A model generated the notes under the pieces. That model ran no database searches. It was not told the DNA's origin and saw only the letters and a program-made list of their open reading frames with translations. From contig JASPKZ010001596.1 of the NCBI GenBank assembly GCA_030220185.1, forward strand, positions 558,001 through 622,000: a DNA stretch of 64,000 nucleotides, read 5' to 3'. This document shows, one piece after another, positions 34,601 to 41,999 of the stretch. The DNA is from Diploptera punctata (taxonomy: Eukaryota > Arthropoda > Insecta > Blattodea > Blaberidae). How positions within the stretch are numbered: the first letter of the stretch is position 1; the number at the start of each line of letters is the position of its first letter. The position numbers and the translations under genes are program-made.

Positions 34601-35996
34601 ATTAAAGTTCTATCCCCATTAAAAATAAAATGGGGCACACCATAGTAGTATCAGAATTTTATTTAATGATCTTTGACAACTTAAGTCGGCCGCGGTGGAC
34701 TAGTGGTTATGCTCCTTGCCTCTGGTCTCGAGGGTTGCAGGTTCAAACCTGACTGGGTTGATGGATTTTTTCAGGATGGAAAAATCAAGGAGCAAGTCCT
34801 CCAGGAGGGACTTTAAGCCATGGGCCCCGAGTCTGAAGATTTTCAGGCTCGTAAAAGATCCTTAAGCCTGAATGAAAAGGCCTCTAAGCAAAATTTACCG
34901 AATTTTCCTGTCCTAGTACTACCTTGGTTTCCTAGATGTCAGTACAAGGTGGAACGCTGACCACGGACCACTCAAATGACATCTATATGAAAACAAGTGT
35001 AACTAAATTAGTATGGTTCAAATTCTACCCTGTAGGGGAAGAGCGCCCAAATCTCTGTTAAGGGAAACATGAGCTTACAAGAAGAAGAAGAAGAAGAAGT
35101 CATTAGCATCACAATTCAAATCTGGATCAATTTTAATCAGAAGCCTCTTATTTCAAGCTTAATGTGCTTTTATATGACATTGGGCACACAGCTTTGCTTC
35201 TCTTTCAAAAGAAGGGATACTCTGAATTTTTAAAGTGTTAAAAAATAAAAATCCATCAATGTGGACATCATGTGAAATCACAATCTTTGGAACCAGAAAT
35301 AAGGACTTTTATCAGCAAAATGTCGGAATCTGCATGCTAGAACAAACCACAGGTTACGAACTACATAGCCACAAAATGTAAACTCTCTCTGAAGCTAACA
35401 ATTAGATGAGGAGGTATGTGGTAGAGTCTTGGCCTAGAAAGCCAAAGGCCCTAGATTCAAGCCCCAATCTAAGCGTATATTTTTTCTCTTCAAATATGAT
35501 TTATCCATCATTGAGATGTATGAAATGAATAATAAAAACATCAAAAGAAGCCGTACTGGCTTTATAATGTAATATAAAATTCCCAAATAAATGTCTTCTT
35601 AATAAAGAAGCCGCCATTTGCAAGATAGAAGCAAGGTTTCATAACATTTGATGCACGGGAATTAACAGCGTATACAAGAGAAAAATTTGCATTTAGATTA
35701 GAACTTGCTCAGATAGCTCAGTCGGTAGAACCTTGGCCTAAAAAGCCAAAGGTCCTGGGTTCAAGCCCCAATCTGAGCATGTAATTTTTCTCTTCAAAAT
35801 ATGACTTCTCAGCATGTTTTGGTCATTGTTATGGCATTCCATTAATTTGCTGACAATCTCCAAAGCATTTACATTAAAATTAAAACTTAATTACCTGCAA
35901 AACCAAAGGTTCCAGTGTCTTCTCCACAGATATCGTTCGAATTTCTAAATTCTTCGGATCCCATTTCAGGGTGATGGGACCAAAATGATCAGCCAT
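22492..35996 (-). CDS. alpha-Cat: alpha-catenin, N-terminal third (six coding exons, 3' part not in window)
   Basis: Alpha-catenin links the cadherin-beta-catenin complex to actin at adherens junctions. Six exons read on the minus strand: 35895-35996, 31349-31538, 29105-29271, 28744-28975, 26680-26856 and 22492-22695. Junction phases run 0, 1, 0, then 0 throughout, with GT/AG at every border. The exons reproduce the family order: the MADHFGPITLKWDP start, a lysine-rich stretch, SSLKRGNMVRAARNLLSAV, VYVRHPELAAAKANRD and RRERIVAECNAVRQALQDLL. This covers about 350 of the roughly 900 residues usual in insects, that is the beta-catenin-binding/dimerisation N domain and the start of the M domain. 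The exon at 28744-28975 is broken. Introns carry PLE, LINE and SINE insertions. Exons after 22492 were not found in the window. Identity rests on very strong recognisable similarity; the end of the gene is unseen. Confidence 0.95.
22830..23150 (-). mobile_element. LINE 3' end with (ATC)n tail
   Basis: The minus strand encodes LGLDT-like text then LVGRPKLRWKDSIIQDIKIL, the usual GRP.LRW end of a non-LTR ORF2, followed by CCCACATGGGGCTGTCGAGCC and an (ATG)n microsatellite at 22837-22856. A microsatellite 3' tail is common in RTE/CR1-like elements. Confidence 0.7.
23805..23899. repeat. 95-bp near-perfect hairpin
   Basis: AATGCCACTCTTGATTTCC and AAATTCTCTAGATAAATTCAC are mirrored by GTGAATTTATCGATAATTTG and GAAATCACTCGTGGCATT, with CTCACTTCGTGAG in the middle. 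Arms are about 40 bp with few mismatches. It shares nothing with the PLE fold-backs, so it is probably the core of a different MITE. Confidence 0.75.
24345..24545 (+). repeat. dispersed repeat Y (also at 32.55-32.70, 33.04-33.13 and 42.4-42.6 kb)
   Basis: Shared landmarks are AGCTAACCTAATGCAATTTAAG, GAAAGAATGTATGCT and ACTCTATGTTGGCTGCACT. No coding potential. The order of blocks is the same in several copies, suggesting a nonautonomous element with undefined ends. Confidence 0.6.
24546..25249. other. no recognisable gene
   Basis: An intronic stretch of alpha-catenin. It contains a short (ATT)n tract near 24855 and AT-rich sequence; no exon, element end or RNA gene is recognised. Confidence 0.4.
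25250..26285. mobile_element. SINE family 1: three direct 301-bp tandem copies plus an inverted head
   Basis: tRNA-like heads lie at 25583-25659, 25884-25960 and 26185-26261 (plus) and 25302-25379 (minus). The three direct units are nearly identical over 301 bp, body included. Each head reads GCCTCGGTAGCTCAGTTGG, GGTTCGAGTCCC, and ends CTAGGC. The anticodon arm is CTTGGC/GCCAAG with loop CCGGAAA, a 6-bp stem, and acceptor pair 5-68 is C-T. The head is flanked by AAGAGAAAAATT/AATTTTTCTCTT inverted repeats. Confidence 0.88.
26680..26856 (-). CDS. alpha-Cat: alpha-catenin coding exon (VYVRHPEL segment)
   Basis: A 59-codon exon, phase 0 at both ends, between a TTGTTAG acceptor and a GAT|GTAAGT donor. 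It encodes VYVRHPELAAAKANRDYVFK, then KQVCEAVNTISDVAQGKG and GELAAALDDFD. It matches the alpha-catenin segment that precedes the conserved IVMDP motif of the next exon. A PLE fragment lies immediately upstream in the intron (26.92-27.32 kb). Confidence 0.95.
26920..27320 (+). mobile_element. PLE fragment with endonuclease tail and hammerhead
   Basis: The plus strand from 27002 reads [35 protein letters not shown], then after a stop the rest of the EN tail (TTTGGCCAACCACAGGATGG). The first 80 bases are in reversed orientation. It ends in ATTAATATTGAGGTAAGATG. Confidence 0.75.
27232..27265 (+). ncRNA. hammerhead ribozyme core (PLE type)
   Basis: CTGACGA (27232-27238), a 6-bp perfect stem II AAAACA/TGTTTT with loop GAAT, GAAA, palindromic stem III ACATGT (27259-27264), then C. 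The stem I strands (GGACAAG upstream, CAAGAAC downstream) do not pair well, so activity is doubtful. Confidence 0.6.
27335..27740 (+). mobile_element. LINE ORF2 C-terminal fragment
   Basis: The plus strand, with frame changes, reads YKTLVRPTFGYSIETWTF, EMRFIRYTAGYTKWNHKCND, then KNWMNHLQQM and KRSLGRPRKRW. This is the end of the reverse transcriptase and the C-terminal tail typical of non-LTR elements. Opposite orientation to alpha-catenin. Confidence 0.75.
28400..28680 (-). mobile_element. LINE ORF2 C-terminal fragment
   Basis: The minus strand encodes MEEDRLPKSVLEWKPEGRRG, RGRPKTSW and W.DRQNWLLGI. WKPEGRRGRGRPKTSW is a common ending of ORF2 in arthropod LINEs. It lies close to the damaged alpha-catenin exon. 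Confidence 0.75.
28744..28975 (-). pseudogene. alpha-Cat: alpha-catenin coding exon with many small insertions and stops
   Basis: The exon lies between a TTGTAG acceptor at 28976-28977 and an AAG|GTAATG donor, exactly where the exon joining LLKSLRV to VYVRHPE is required. It opens VEDDLE and closes TASK as expected. In between, recognisable pieces (SSQSDLLDN, KNPQLRDD, AERAV) fall in all three frames with several stops. It is 232 nt long; the fly protein would need about 210. The excess is spread as one- and two-base insertions, while flanking exons are perfect. No alternative intact exon was seen in 26.9-29.1 kb. Sequencing or gap-filling error is the simplest reading; true decay of the gene is the alternative. 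Confidence 0.85.
29105..29271 (-). CDS. alpha-Cat: alpha-catenin coding exon, residues 98-153
   Basis: The exon starts after TTGTTACAG at 29271 and ends at GTG|GTAAGA (167 nt, phase 1 in, phase 0 out). It encodes GEAMSTAARDFADDP, SSLKRGNMVRAARNLLSAV and TRLLILADMVDVHLLLKSLRV. This is among the most conserved parts of the beta-catenin-binding region. It is intact, and the frame joins the previous exon exactly. Confidence 0.95.
29395..29735 (+). mobile_element. PLE endonuclease-tail fragment
   Basis: After TAATAGAAGTAGAAAAATC the plus strand encodes SAVAAYAWSEKHLIKRKTKL-like text, then a frameshifted MNFEIPGE. A hammerhead remnant CTGAGATGATGG...GAAACT occurs at about 29670. The end is ATTATGTGGTGATG, a decayed terminus. 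Confidence 0.65.
29985..30260 (-). mobile_element. SINE family 3 copy
   Basis: ATAATGTAGGAGGTTAGCTC, TCATTTCCATTAGAGGATGAG and the tRNA-like end (about 30195-30255) match the other minus-strand family-3 copies. A (C)9 tract at about 30259-30268 follows the head. Confidence 0.6.
30350..31285. mobile_element. PLE-derived segment joined to a large fold-back
   Basis: 30400-30860 holds minus-strand EN-tail remnants (CTGTAGGTTGCTTTTTGC, CCAGGAATTTCAAAATTCATG). From 30874 a 65-bp unit ending in ACTCGAGTTTCT is present three times. The last copy begins a perfect hairpin: arms of about 118 bp meet at the centre CAACGGCCTTTGG near 31125. The outer right flank AAACCTCATAATGTTATTTCC matches other copies. 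Confidence 0.75.
31349..31538 (-). CDS. alpha-Cat: alpha-catenin coding exon, residues 35 to about 98
   Basis: The exon follows a TTATAG acceptor and ends at a G|GTAAGT donor in phase 1 (190 nt). It encodes VTTLVNTKGPSKKKKGRSKR, then helices of the N domain ending EEVRKTG. The basic KKKKGRSKR run is typical of this region in animal alpha-catenins. The G of the last codon is completed by the next exon. No defects are seen. Confidence 0.94.
31710..31875. repeat. short dispersed repeat shared with 21.84-22.01 kb
   Basis: CATGCAGAACCTACTCTAAC, CACATCATGTGCTAAC and GGCATGACCTAGAGAG follow the same order as at 21840-22005. No coding content. It is probably a SINE or LINE fragment; the family is unknown. 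Confidence 0.5.
32697..33020 (+). mobile_element. SINE family 2 copy
   Basis: CACCGTAGCTGGATTG, the B-box-like GGTTCAAGTCCCC, TTTTCTCATGAAATTTCGG, GACTCCAGGTTGAGAAGG and a tail GGCAGTTAGGCCAAGGGCC. It aligns with 51030-51310 over its length. Pseudo-tRNA head. Confidence 0.7.
33243..33468. mobile_element. 226-bp TIR element nested in a dispersed repeat
   Basis: ATTCACTCATCCC at the left and GGGATGAGTGAAT at the right form 13-bp perfect terminal repeats. The host repeat (GGGAAATAATTTGAAAAATG ... CACAGGTTGTAAAG) also occurs uninterrupted at about 26530-26630, giving an empty-site comparison. No open frame of its own. A MITE of an unassigned DNA-transposon family. Confidence 0.75.
33680..34085 (-). 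mobile_element. LINE ORF2 C-terminal fragment
   Basis: The minus strand from about 34080 reads KNPRLQLYKVLARPVLRY-like text, then IASYTKWDHKRNEEIMKELE, KTTGKPIFNECHLIEFQ and the GR..W end in another frame. It matches the fragment family at 27.3, 49.1 and 58.8 kb. Confidence 0.7.
34130..34285. mobile_element. minimal palindrome of the PLE fold-back family
   Basis: AATTCTTCTTACCTCATACA and AACACAGAACTGCAGTAT are mirrored after GGGAATGATGTATTTCCC by ATACTGCAGTTCTGT and TGTATGAGGTAAGAAGAATT. Related to 17835-17965, with different arms in the centre. Confidence 0.85.
34686..35095 (+). mobile_element. SINE family 3, near full-length with (AAG)n tail
   Basis: A-box-like GGTGGACTAGTGGTTATG and B-box GGTTCAAACCTGAC head the element. 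The body has AAGGAGCAAGTCCTCCAGG, CAGGCTCGTAAAAGATCC and GAGCGCCCAAATCTC, and the 3' end is (GAA)n at 35081-35098. The best-preserved copy of this kind in the window. Confidence 0.7.
35400..35815 (+). mobile_element. SINE family 1, two diverged tandem copies
   Basis: tRNA-like heads at about 35408-35475 and 35707-35780 are separated by the family body (AAGCCGTACTGGC, AAGAAGCCGCCATTTGC). The 300-bp spacing matches the array at 25.4 kb, but this set is clearly more diverged. It sits just downstream of the first alpha-catenin coding exon. Confidence 0.75.
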
Positions 35997-36036
35997 GTTT
36001 CAAGTTAATTAAATAATTGAATATAGTGATCGGAAT
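35895..36036 (-). CDS. alpha-Cat: alpha-catenin first coding exon with start codon
   Basis: The exon begins at 36036 after a TTGTTTCAG acceptor, carries 40 nt of 5' UTR, starts at ATG 35996 and runs 34 codons to 35895, where CAG meets a GTAA donor. It encodes MADHFGPITLKWDPKNLE and continues to EPLVLQ, which is essentially the invariant alpha-catenin N terminus. The presence of an acceptor shows at least one upstream noncoding exon. The exon sits between SINE-derived sequences (35.4-35.8 kb and 36.1 kb). Confidence 0.95.
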
Positions 36037-36084
36037 CTGAAACAATAAAGACACAAAAATAGAAACAATTATCACTATCATACA

Positions 36085-36260
36085 TAAAATACCGTGTCGA
36101 CCCAGCCTCTAATGGAAATGAGTACCAGACGCTTGTTCTGGGGGTAAAGGCGGCCGTCATGCAGGGCTGACAACCCGGCTGACATAAAGTGCCGATTGTC
36201 TAGAAAAAGTGGGAGCCTTAACCTCCTACTACCCCAAGGGCCTCTGGGCCTGTTTGTGGG
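36085..36260 (-). mobile_element. SINE family 3 fragment
   Basis: CAGCCTCTAATGGAAATGAG, GGTAAAGGCGGCCGTCATGC and TTGTCTAGAAAAAGTGGGAG correspond to the body of 52150-52440 in reverse. No head is present. Confidence 0.6.
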
Positions 36261-36486
36261 ATCACTTTACTTTTTACTTTGGAAAAAGTCTAGTATTTGT
36301 CGCTCACAATTTTTTCTAAGTTCTACAGAATCGCAGTGTGCATGCACAAATGCTTAATGTAGCTTCCACTATGTGACAGTGAAATCAGTCTTACCAACTT
36401 TTGCAATAAATTCCCAAATGTTTTATAATAAATGGACGTACACCAACTGCACTATTCCCAACCTAACAAAATAAATTACATACATA

Positions 36487-37150
36487 TAAGGTCCTCGGTT
36501 TGAGTCCTAGTCAGAGCGTATAATTTTTCTCTTCAAATATGATTTATCCATCATTGAGATGTATGAAGTGAATAATAAAAACATTGAAAGAAGCCATACT
36601 GGCTTTATAATGTAATGTAATGTAAAATTCCCAAATAAAGTCTTCTTAATAAAGAAGCCATTTGCAAAGATAGAAGCAAAGCTTTCATAGCATTTGGTGC
36701 ACAGGAATTGACAATGTATATAAGAGAAAAATTTGCATTTAGATTTGAACTCGTCCAGATAGCTCAGATGGTAGAGCATTGGCCTAGAAAGCCAAAGGTT
36801 CTAGGTTCGAGTCCCAGCTTGAGCGTATAATTTTTCTCTTCAAATATGATTTATCCATCATTGAGATATATGAAATGAATGATAAAAACATTGAAAGAAG
36901 CCATACTGGCTTTATAATGTAATGTAAAATTCCCAAATAATTGTCTTCTTAATAAAGAAGCTGCCATTTGCAAAGATAGAAGCAAAGGTTTCATAGCATT
37001 TGGTGCATGGGAATTGACATATATAAGAGAAAAATTTACATTCAGATTGTAACTCACCCAGATAGCTCAGTCGGTAGGGCATTGGTCTAGAGAGCCAAAG
37101 GTCCTGGGTTCAAGTCCCAGTCTGAGCACATAATTTTTCTCTTCAAATGT
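36487..37150 (+). mobile_element. SINE family 1, tandem array of diverged copies
   Basis: A partial head at about 36487-36520 and heads at 36750-36826 and 37051-37128 are spaced about 300 bp apart with the usual body between them (AAGCCATACTGGC, GCCATTTGCAAAGATAG). Together with 35400-35815 it suggests one array split by sequence including the first coding exon region. Confidence 0.75.
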
Positions 37151-37334
37151 GATTTATACATACATATTATTTAAAAAATTATAAACTAATCTTGTTTACA
37201 CTAACTTGTCCCATCAGAACCTAACAAAATTAAGTTAATTTCTTGAAATATGGTTTGGAATTAATTGTGAATGTTGGTATTACCAATTTCAGTATCATTA
37301 GCAGAAGTTATATTAAGCATTTGTGCATCTCGCT

Positions 37335-37359
37335 CGCACGCGCACACACACACACACTG
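37335..37359. repeat. (CA)n microsatellite
   Basis: CGCGCACACACACACACAC tract; simple repeat only. Confidence 0.8.
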
Positions 37360-37499
37360 CAATTCACAATATTTGCAAAATTATATAGATATTTAAAAAT
37401 TGTAAGAAATGTTTAAAGAATTGTTGCAACATGTTTAAAATTGTACAAAGCGTTATTATAAATTGAAAAAGTGTATAGTGCAACAGGGGCATAAGAATG

Positions 37500-37935
37500 T
37501 TGGGAAAAACTGCACTTAAACTAGTATGAAATATTTTATATTTTCAAAGTCCTACAGAACAACAGTGCGCATGCGCCAGATTTTATAGAGCCAGCGATAA
37601 CCCACAATCGAACCACATATCGATTATCATCCTTGATTACTATCCGTCACTATGAAATTTAAATGACCAATATTTGCAATAAATCCCCAAATCTATGTTT
37701 AAAAAAATATCAATAATATTACAATTACAAAATGTTTATTAAAAATGGGTGTACACTTACCTATTACTCCCTAACGCTGATCCAACCAGCAATAACCCAA
37801 AATTGCGATAGAAAATTCATAGACTAACTAATATACTCTGTGAAGAAAATAGCAGTTAGCAACACAATATTGTCTAACAGTGTCATAATATTGTGATTTG
37901 CATATTTAAATAAATACTTCAAAATTGTCTAATAA
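37500..37935 (-). repeat. dispersed repeat X, inverted relative to 42695-43125
   Basis: CAGTGCGCATGCGCCAG, ACTATCCGTCACTATG, ATGGGTGTACACTTACC, CTAACGCTGATCCAACC and CAGTGTCATAATATTGTG all occur in reverse order and orientation at 42.7-43.1 kb. About 430 bp with modest divergence. No coding content. Confidence 0.8.
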
Positions 37936-37999
37936 TGTTGTAAAAATTGTTTGAAAAAGTTTAAAATATTACATAATGTTAGTAAATACAGAAGAAGAG

Positions 38000-38840
38000 C
38001 TATAGTTTACAACAATATAACTGAAAAATCAAGCGCTCGTAAAAGTGCAGTTGAGCCGAATGTTATGAAAATCGTAAGCAACAGATACTAGTTGAAAGAA
38101 ATGTCAACATTTTATCATGATTTGAATGGTATAATGGGCAGCACACTCGTACGGAGAACGAGAGGTCCAGGGTACAAATGATAATTTTTCTTTCTTAAAA
38201 CAAATGCCAGACTTGAGCCAATATTTTATGTTAAAATACAAATATGCTTCTTCATTACATGTATCCAGCCTTAGCTGAAAACAATATGAATCAGAAACTT
38301 TAGACATCTGATCTCATAAAATAACTTTTGTTATTGTGATGTTTCAAGTCAATTTATACACTCATAAACTGAACGATAAATAATTTAAGAGAACTTAAAG
38401 AGTTAACCTTTGTTATATTCTTTAATTTGGTTTGTGAATCTAACTTAAAAAGTATCTAGAAGCCAATTGCTTCAGCTAAACTTCCATTTATCTCATAAAG
38501 TCATGAAATGTATTTATCTCAAAATTATGAGACTTTCTTCCTCAAGAAAGATGGTGATATTTAAAATTTAATAGCATGAATTTGACATAAAATACTATTG
38601 TACTCCATAAAACAGCAAAAACATTCATCTGTCACTTTTTGGGGCACAAACTGTCACTTAAACAACTTACTCTTTTCTTCTCAATTTCTCAAACATGTTA
38701 ATCGCTTAATATTGTTTCAGTTAATATTAAATTAACCTATATAAATAATAATTTGAGTATGTCCTAATTTTCATTTAATTAATAAAACAGTATAATAAAC
38801 AAAATAAGGACAGTGAACACATAACCCTGCATTTATAATT
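38000..38840. other. no recognisable gene
   Basis: AT-rich sequence between repeat X and the candidate noncoding exon. No element end, exon or RNA gene was recognised. Confidence 0.4.
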
Positions 38841-38846
38841 TCTTAC

Positions 38847-39010
38847 CTGAAAGTAATTTTGACCCAAATTCACAGTTATACGGAAAATACGGAAACACCA
38901 CTTGATCGATTTTATTTCCAGAATAAATGAAAATACAAGAAACGAATTTCAATATCAATTCATTAACGTTTACACAATATACAACCCATAATCTTTTGGG
39001 TGGGTCCGTG
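38847..39010 (-). other. candidate noncoding first exon of alpha-catenin
   Basis: Read on the minus strand, a strong splice donor (TTTCAG|GTAAGA) ends at 38847. The coding exon at 36036 begins with an acceptor, so an upstream untranslated exon must exist. This is the best donor in the low-repeat interval upstream. The 5' limit is a guess; no transcription start can be seen. The assignment is an inference from splice signals and position only. Confidence 0.45.
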
Positions 39011-39428
39011 ATTCACATTTGTTTGATCGCTCAATTACATCATAAAGCGCTTGAAAACAATAGCAATTGGAGTAAATTTGTGAACAGATTCCGTCTACGA
39101 GTATAGATATTTTGATTTGTATTTGTCTCTATTCATACGATTAAGCCACCGTGACAGTCAGGAAAATGAAATTTAGCTTAGTCATTCTTACTGTCACGAT
39201 TAGATGGCGCTAATTTCTCTACTTTTTTTTAACATTTGAGAGGCGCCTCTGCCGGTACTCAAATGGAAACAAATTTATATCCAATTTAAAGTGTTTAATA
39301 AATATACTACAATTTAAATGAATAAAATAATCGGTAGTATTTTATGCATAAATTTTAAATAAATTATATTTAAGTATGTAAATTTAGATTAATAATATAA
39401 ATGAAATTTAATTTTGGGGATCGAGATT

Positions 39429-39453
39429 ATCGCGGAAAAATTGACTTTCGCGC
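39429..39453 (+). promoter_or_regulatory. E2F-type sites in the divergent interval
   Basis: TTTCGCGC at 39446-39453 is an exact match to the E2F consensus TTTSSCGC. CGCGGAAA, a near match on the other strand, lies about 10 bases upstream. SLBP is a cell-cycle gene, so an E2F site would fit its regulation. The interval 38.85-39.86 kb is also relatively free of repeats. That it drives SLBP is inferred from position, not shown. Confidence 0.4.
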
Positions 39454-39858
39454 GTAAATCTGTCATTGATTCGTTCTCTTATGTTGATTAATGTATTACG
39501 GCAATGTTAATTTTATTTCAAAATTATCACCTAAATAAAAGAACTGTGAGTATAAAAAACTTAGCATGTGCTTTAAAAAAGATTTTTAAACACTCAAAGG
39601 CAGGTAGGTATATTTGTTTTAACAATAATTTGGATGACTTGTGATGTGTCCTTGCTATTTTCAGGTTAAACGTTTCTTTGCAGAAAGTGTTATAAGTAAT
39701 ATTAGAATTTCTCAAGTATTTTAGTTCAGTGTTGTGATAATATTTGATGAGTATGAAGGTATAATGGCATGAATTCACTTAACCATTATTTCAGGTTGTT
39801 TGGGCCATGGGATAATTCTTTCTTTCGTCATTGTGTAATTATTAGGGTTAAAGTTCAG
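39454..39858 (+). other. candidate noncoding first exon of SLBP
   Basis: The SLBP start exon at 47250 begins with a splice acceptor, so a 5' untranslated exon is needed upstream. A near-ideal donor, TTCAG|GTGAGT, lies at 39858/39859 on the plus strand, about 400 bases after the E2F-like sites. Only the donor and the context support it; the start is not defined. If right, the first SLBP intron is about 7.4 kb and holds PLE and LINE insertions. Confidence 0.35.
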
Positions 39859-40259
39859 GTGAGTTAATTAGGGGAATAACAGCCTAAATATATTCAGTTG
39901 TGCTATTAATTTTAACGTCTTAAAAATTCGATGTAAGATCTTTAACAGATAAACTGATATTGTGATATATGATGGAATCTATAGGTTATTTTGATTAGAT
40001 ACAGTATATTATATTTTTTAAGTCAGTTTGAGGTTTATCTACTATTAAGTCGTTAAAAAGAGATTGTACATAGGGGAAAAGTTGTACATAAGGTTTAAGC
40101 AGTCCCAGTGCAAATTCAACTGAGTCATGCACTAAATAATCGCTAATCAATGGACTTGTATTATAAATATTGCTGTGTGTTGATGTAAAATTAATTAGAA
40201 ATGTCTGGCTCAACTTTAGATTGTGTCATTATACGATTTTCCATATATTTTTTGACACT

Positions 40260-40740
40260 ATATACTTTTACCATGTGATATTTATCTCTCCAGAATCACA
40301 ATGTGCATGTGCGATTGCTTAATGTAACTTCTACCAGATGGCAGTGCATATATCGACAATAGGCAATGAAAACCTCCATCAGTCATTGAAAACCACATAA
40401 CTCCAGTAGCCAGCACAGAAATATGTGTGTAACCTGTTGAGAACACGGATACAAATTTATTAATAACTTGACTTGTATTCTGTAGTAAAATATATGGGAA
40501 CTATTGCTGTTTCAATTTTCATAATTAATTTAAAACGGTTATTTGTTTCTCCTGTAAAATTTACCAAAATGGAGTTACGAGGTTTTGATTGCCCACCATC
40601 AATATGTTAAATCTGTGGGACCAACATTCACAATTAATTCCAAAACATATTTTAAGAAATCCACTTTGTTTTGTTAAGTTCTGATGGAACAAGTTAGTGT
40701 ACATCAGATTGATTTATAAGCCTAGTTTATTAAATGAAAT
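40260..40740 (+). repeat. dispersed repeat Z (inverted relative at 48.43-48.63 kb)
   Basis: CCTCTAATGC-free sequence with AATGAAAACCTCCATCAG, ACTTGACTTGTATTCTGTAG, TTTCTCCTGTAAAATTTACC and CAAAATGGAGTTACGAGG. The same blocks occur reversed in order and partly inverted around 48432-48625 and 50400-50510. Function unknown. Confidence 0.55.
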
Positions 40741-40832
40741 GTATGTATTTAACTTTTATAGGAATTAATCACTATGAGGTTTAATTTATGGTGAAATTAA
40801 ATGTTTCTTACCTCTCCTCATATAAATTTTCT

Positions 40833-40879
40833 AAGTAGATCGCGATTTCAAGACCACAACGGTCTCATCGTCAGCACTT
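40833..40879 (-). ncRNA. hammerhead ribozyme, well preserved
   Basis: Minus strand: AAGTG, CTGACGA (40868-40874), stem II GAGACC/GGTCTT with loop GTTGT, GAAA, palindromic 8-nt stem III ATCGCGAT (40839-40846), C at the cleavage site, then TACTT pairing with AAGTG as stem I. All conserved core bases are present. Confidence 0.75.
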
Positions 40880-41897
40880 TCTTGGCGATGGATGTTATGT
40901 CAATCGGAAGAAACTCTTCTTCTTCCCTCTGTTGGTGGACTGATGAACCTCTGGATCAGGTCAAAATTTGCGGGAATTTCGAAGTTCATAAATTTTCCTT
41001 TGTTTTTCTGAATGTGGATCTTTTCCCAAACCTTGAGTTCTTTTTGTTTGTCTATTTGTTTAATTAGACTGGCCTTTGATTCAATTAAGTGTTTTTTGGA
41101 CCAAGCATGAGCAGCTACTGCTGACTTTTCCACTTCTCCATTTTTGATGTTTCTAAGATGTTCTTTCACCCTTGTTTTCCAAATTTCTTTTTGTTTTTCC
41201 AATATAAACTTTGTCACAATCCCTGCATTTGATCTGATAAATTCCTGATATGTATTCTTCTTCAATTCCTTCAATTTTATTAGTTTTAATTATCCTATTA
41301 AGGCTGTATTCGTTCTTCAGTGCTAATATTATATTAAACTTTTTGAAATTTTTTTTAAATTATACTGTTTCAATGGATGGTAAGTGAATTTCTTGAATTT
41401 TATTTTTCCTGTTTCTTTTATAAGTGTGCTTTCATTAATTAATTTTTGTCTTTTAAATGTATTTATTTTCTTGTATACCATATTTTCTTCATAACCATTA
41501 TCTATTGCAACATTAATTATGTGTTCTTTTTCTTTTTTATAGTTTTCTTTGCTCATAGGTGTATTTACCAATCTATGTGTCAAACTATTGAATACTGCCT
41601 CTTTGTGAGCAAAATGGTTGAATCCTGAAGCTTTAATATAGTTGTCAATATGTCAGCAGTAGCTGCTCATGCTTGGTCCGAAAAACATTTAATTGAATCA
41701 AAGGCCAGTCTAATTAAACAAATAGACAAACAAAAAGAACTCACGGTTTGGGAAAAGATCCACATTCAGAAAAACAAAGGAAAACTTATGAACTTCAAAA
41801 TTCCCGCAAATTTTGACCTGATCCAGAGGTTCATCGGTCCACCAACAGAGGGAAGAAGAAGAGTTTCTTCCGATCGACATAACATCCGTCGCCTAGA

Positions 41898-41944
41898 AAG
41901 TGCTGACGATGAGACCGTTGTGGTCTCGAAATCGCGATCTACTT
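41898..41944 (+). ncRNA. hammerhead ribozyme, best copy in the window
   Basis: AAGTG (41898-41902), CTGACGA (41903-41909), 6-bp stem II GAGACC/GGTCTC (41911-41916 with 41922-41927), GAAA (41928-41931), palindromic stem III ATCGCGAT (41931-41938), C41939 as the cleavage base, and TACTT (41940-41944) closing a 5-bp stem I including one G-U. A 47-nt minimal type I hammerhead with very short stem III, the variant known from Penelope-like elements that is thought to act as a dimer. Confidence 0.8.
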
Positions 41945-41999
41945 AGAAAATTTATGAGGAGAGGTAAGAAACATTTAATTTCACCATAAAATGTATGTA

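Larger units (their letters stand above)
40787..41985. mobile_element. 1.2-kb PLE fold-back with RT-thumb and two endonuclease tails
   Basis: The outer arms (ATTAAATGTTTCTTACCTC ... GAAATCGCGATC) are inverted copies of about 95 bp. The minus strand from 41583 reads THRLVNTPMSKENYKKEKEH, a PLE RT C-terminal region. Then, frameshifted, come EFIRSNAGI (the GIY half) and KTRVKEHLRNIKNGEVEKSA to [17 protein letters not shown] (41180-40905). The plus strand from 41650 repeats AVAAHAWSEKHLIESKASL to [17 protein letters not shown]. Each arm ends in a hammerhead core. Confidence 0.88.
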
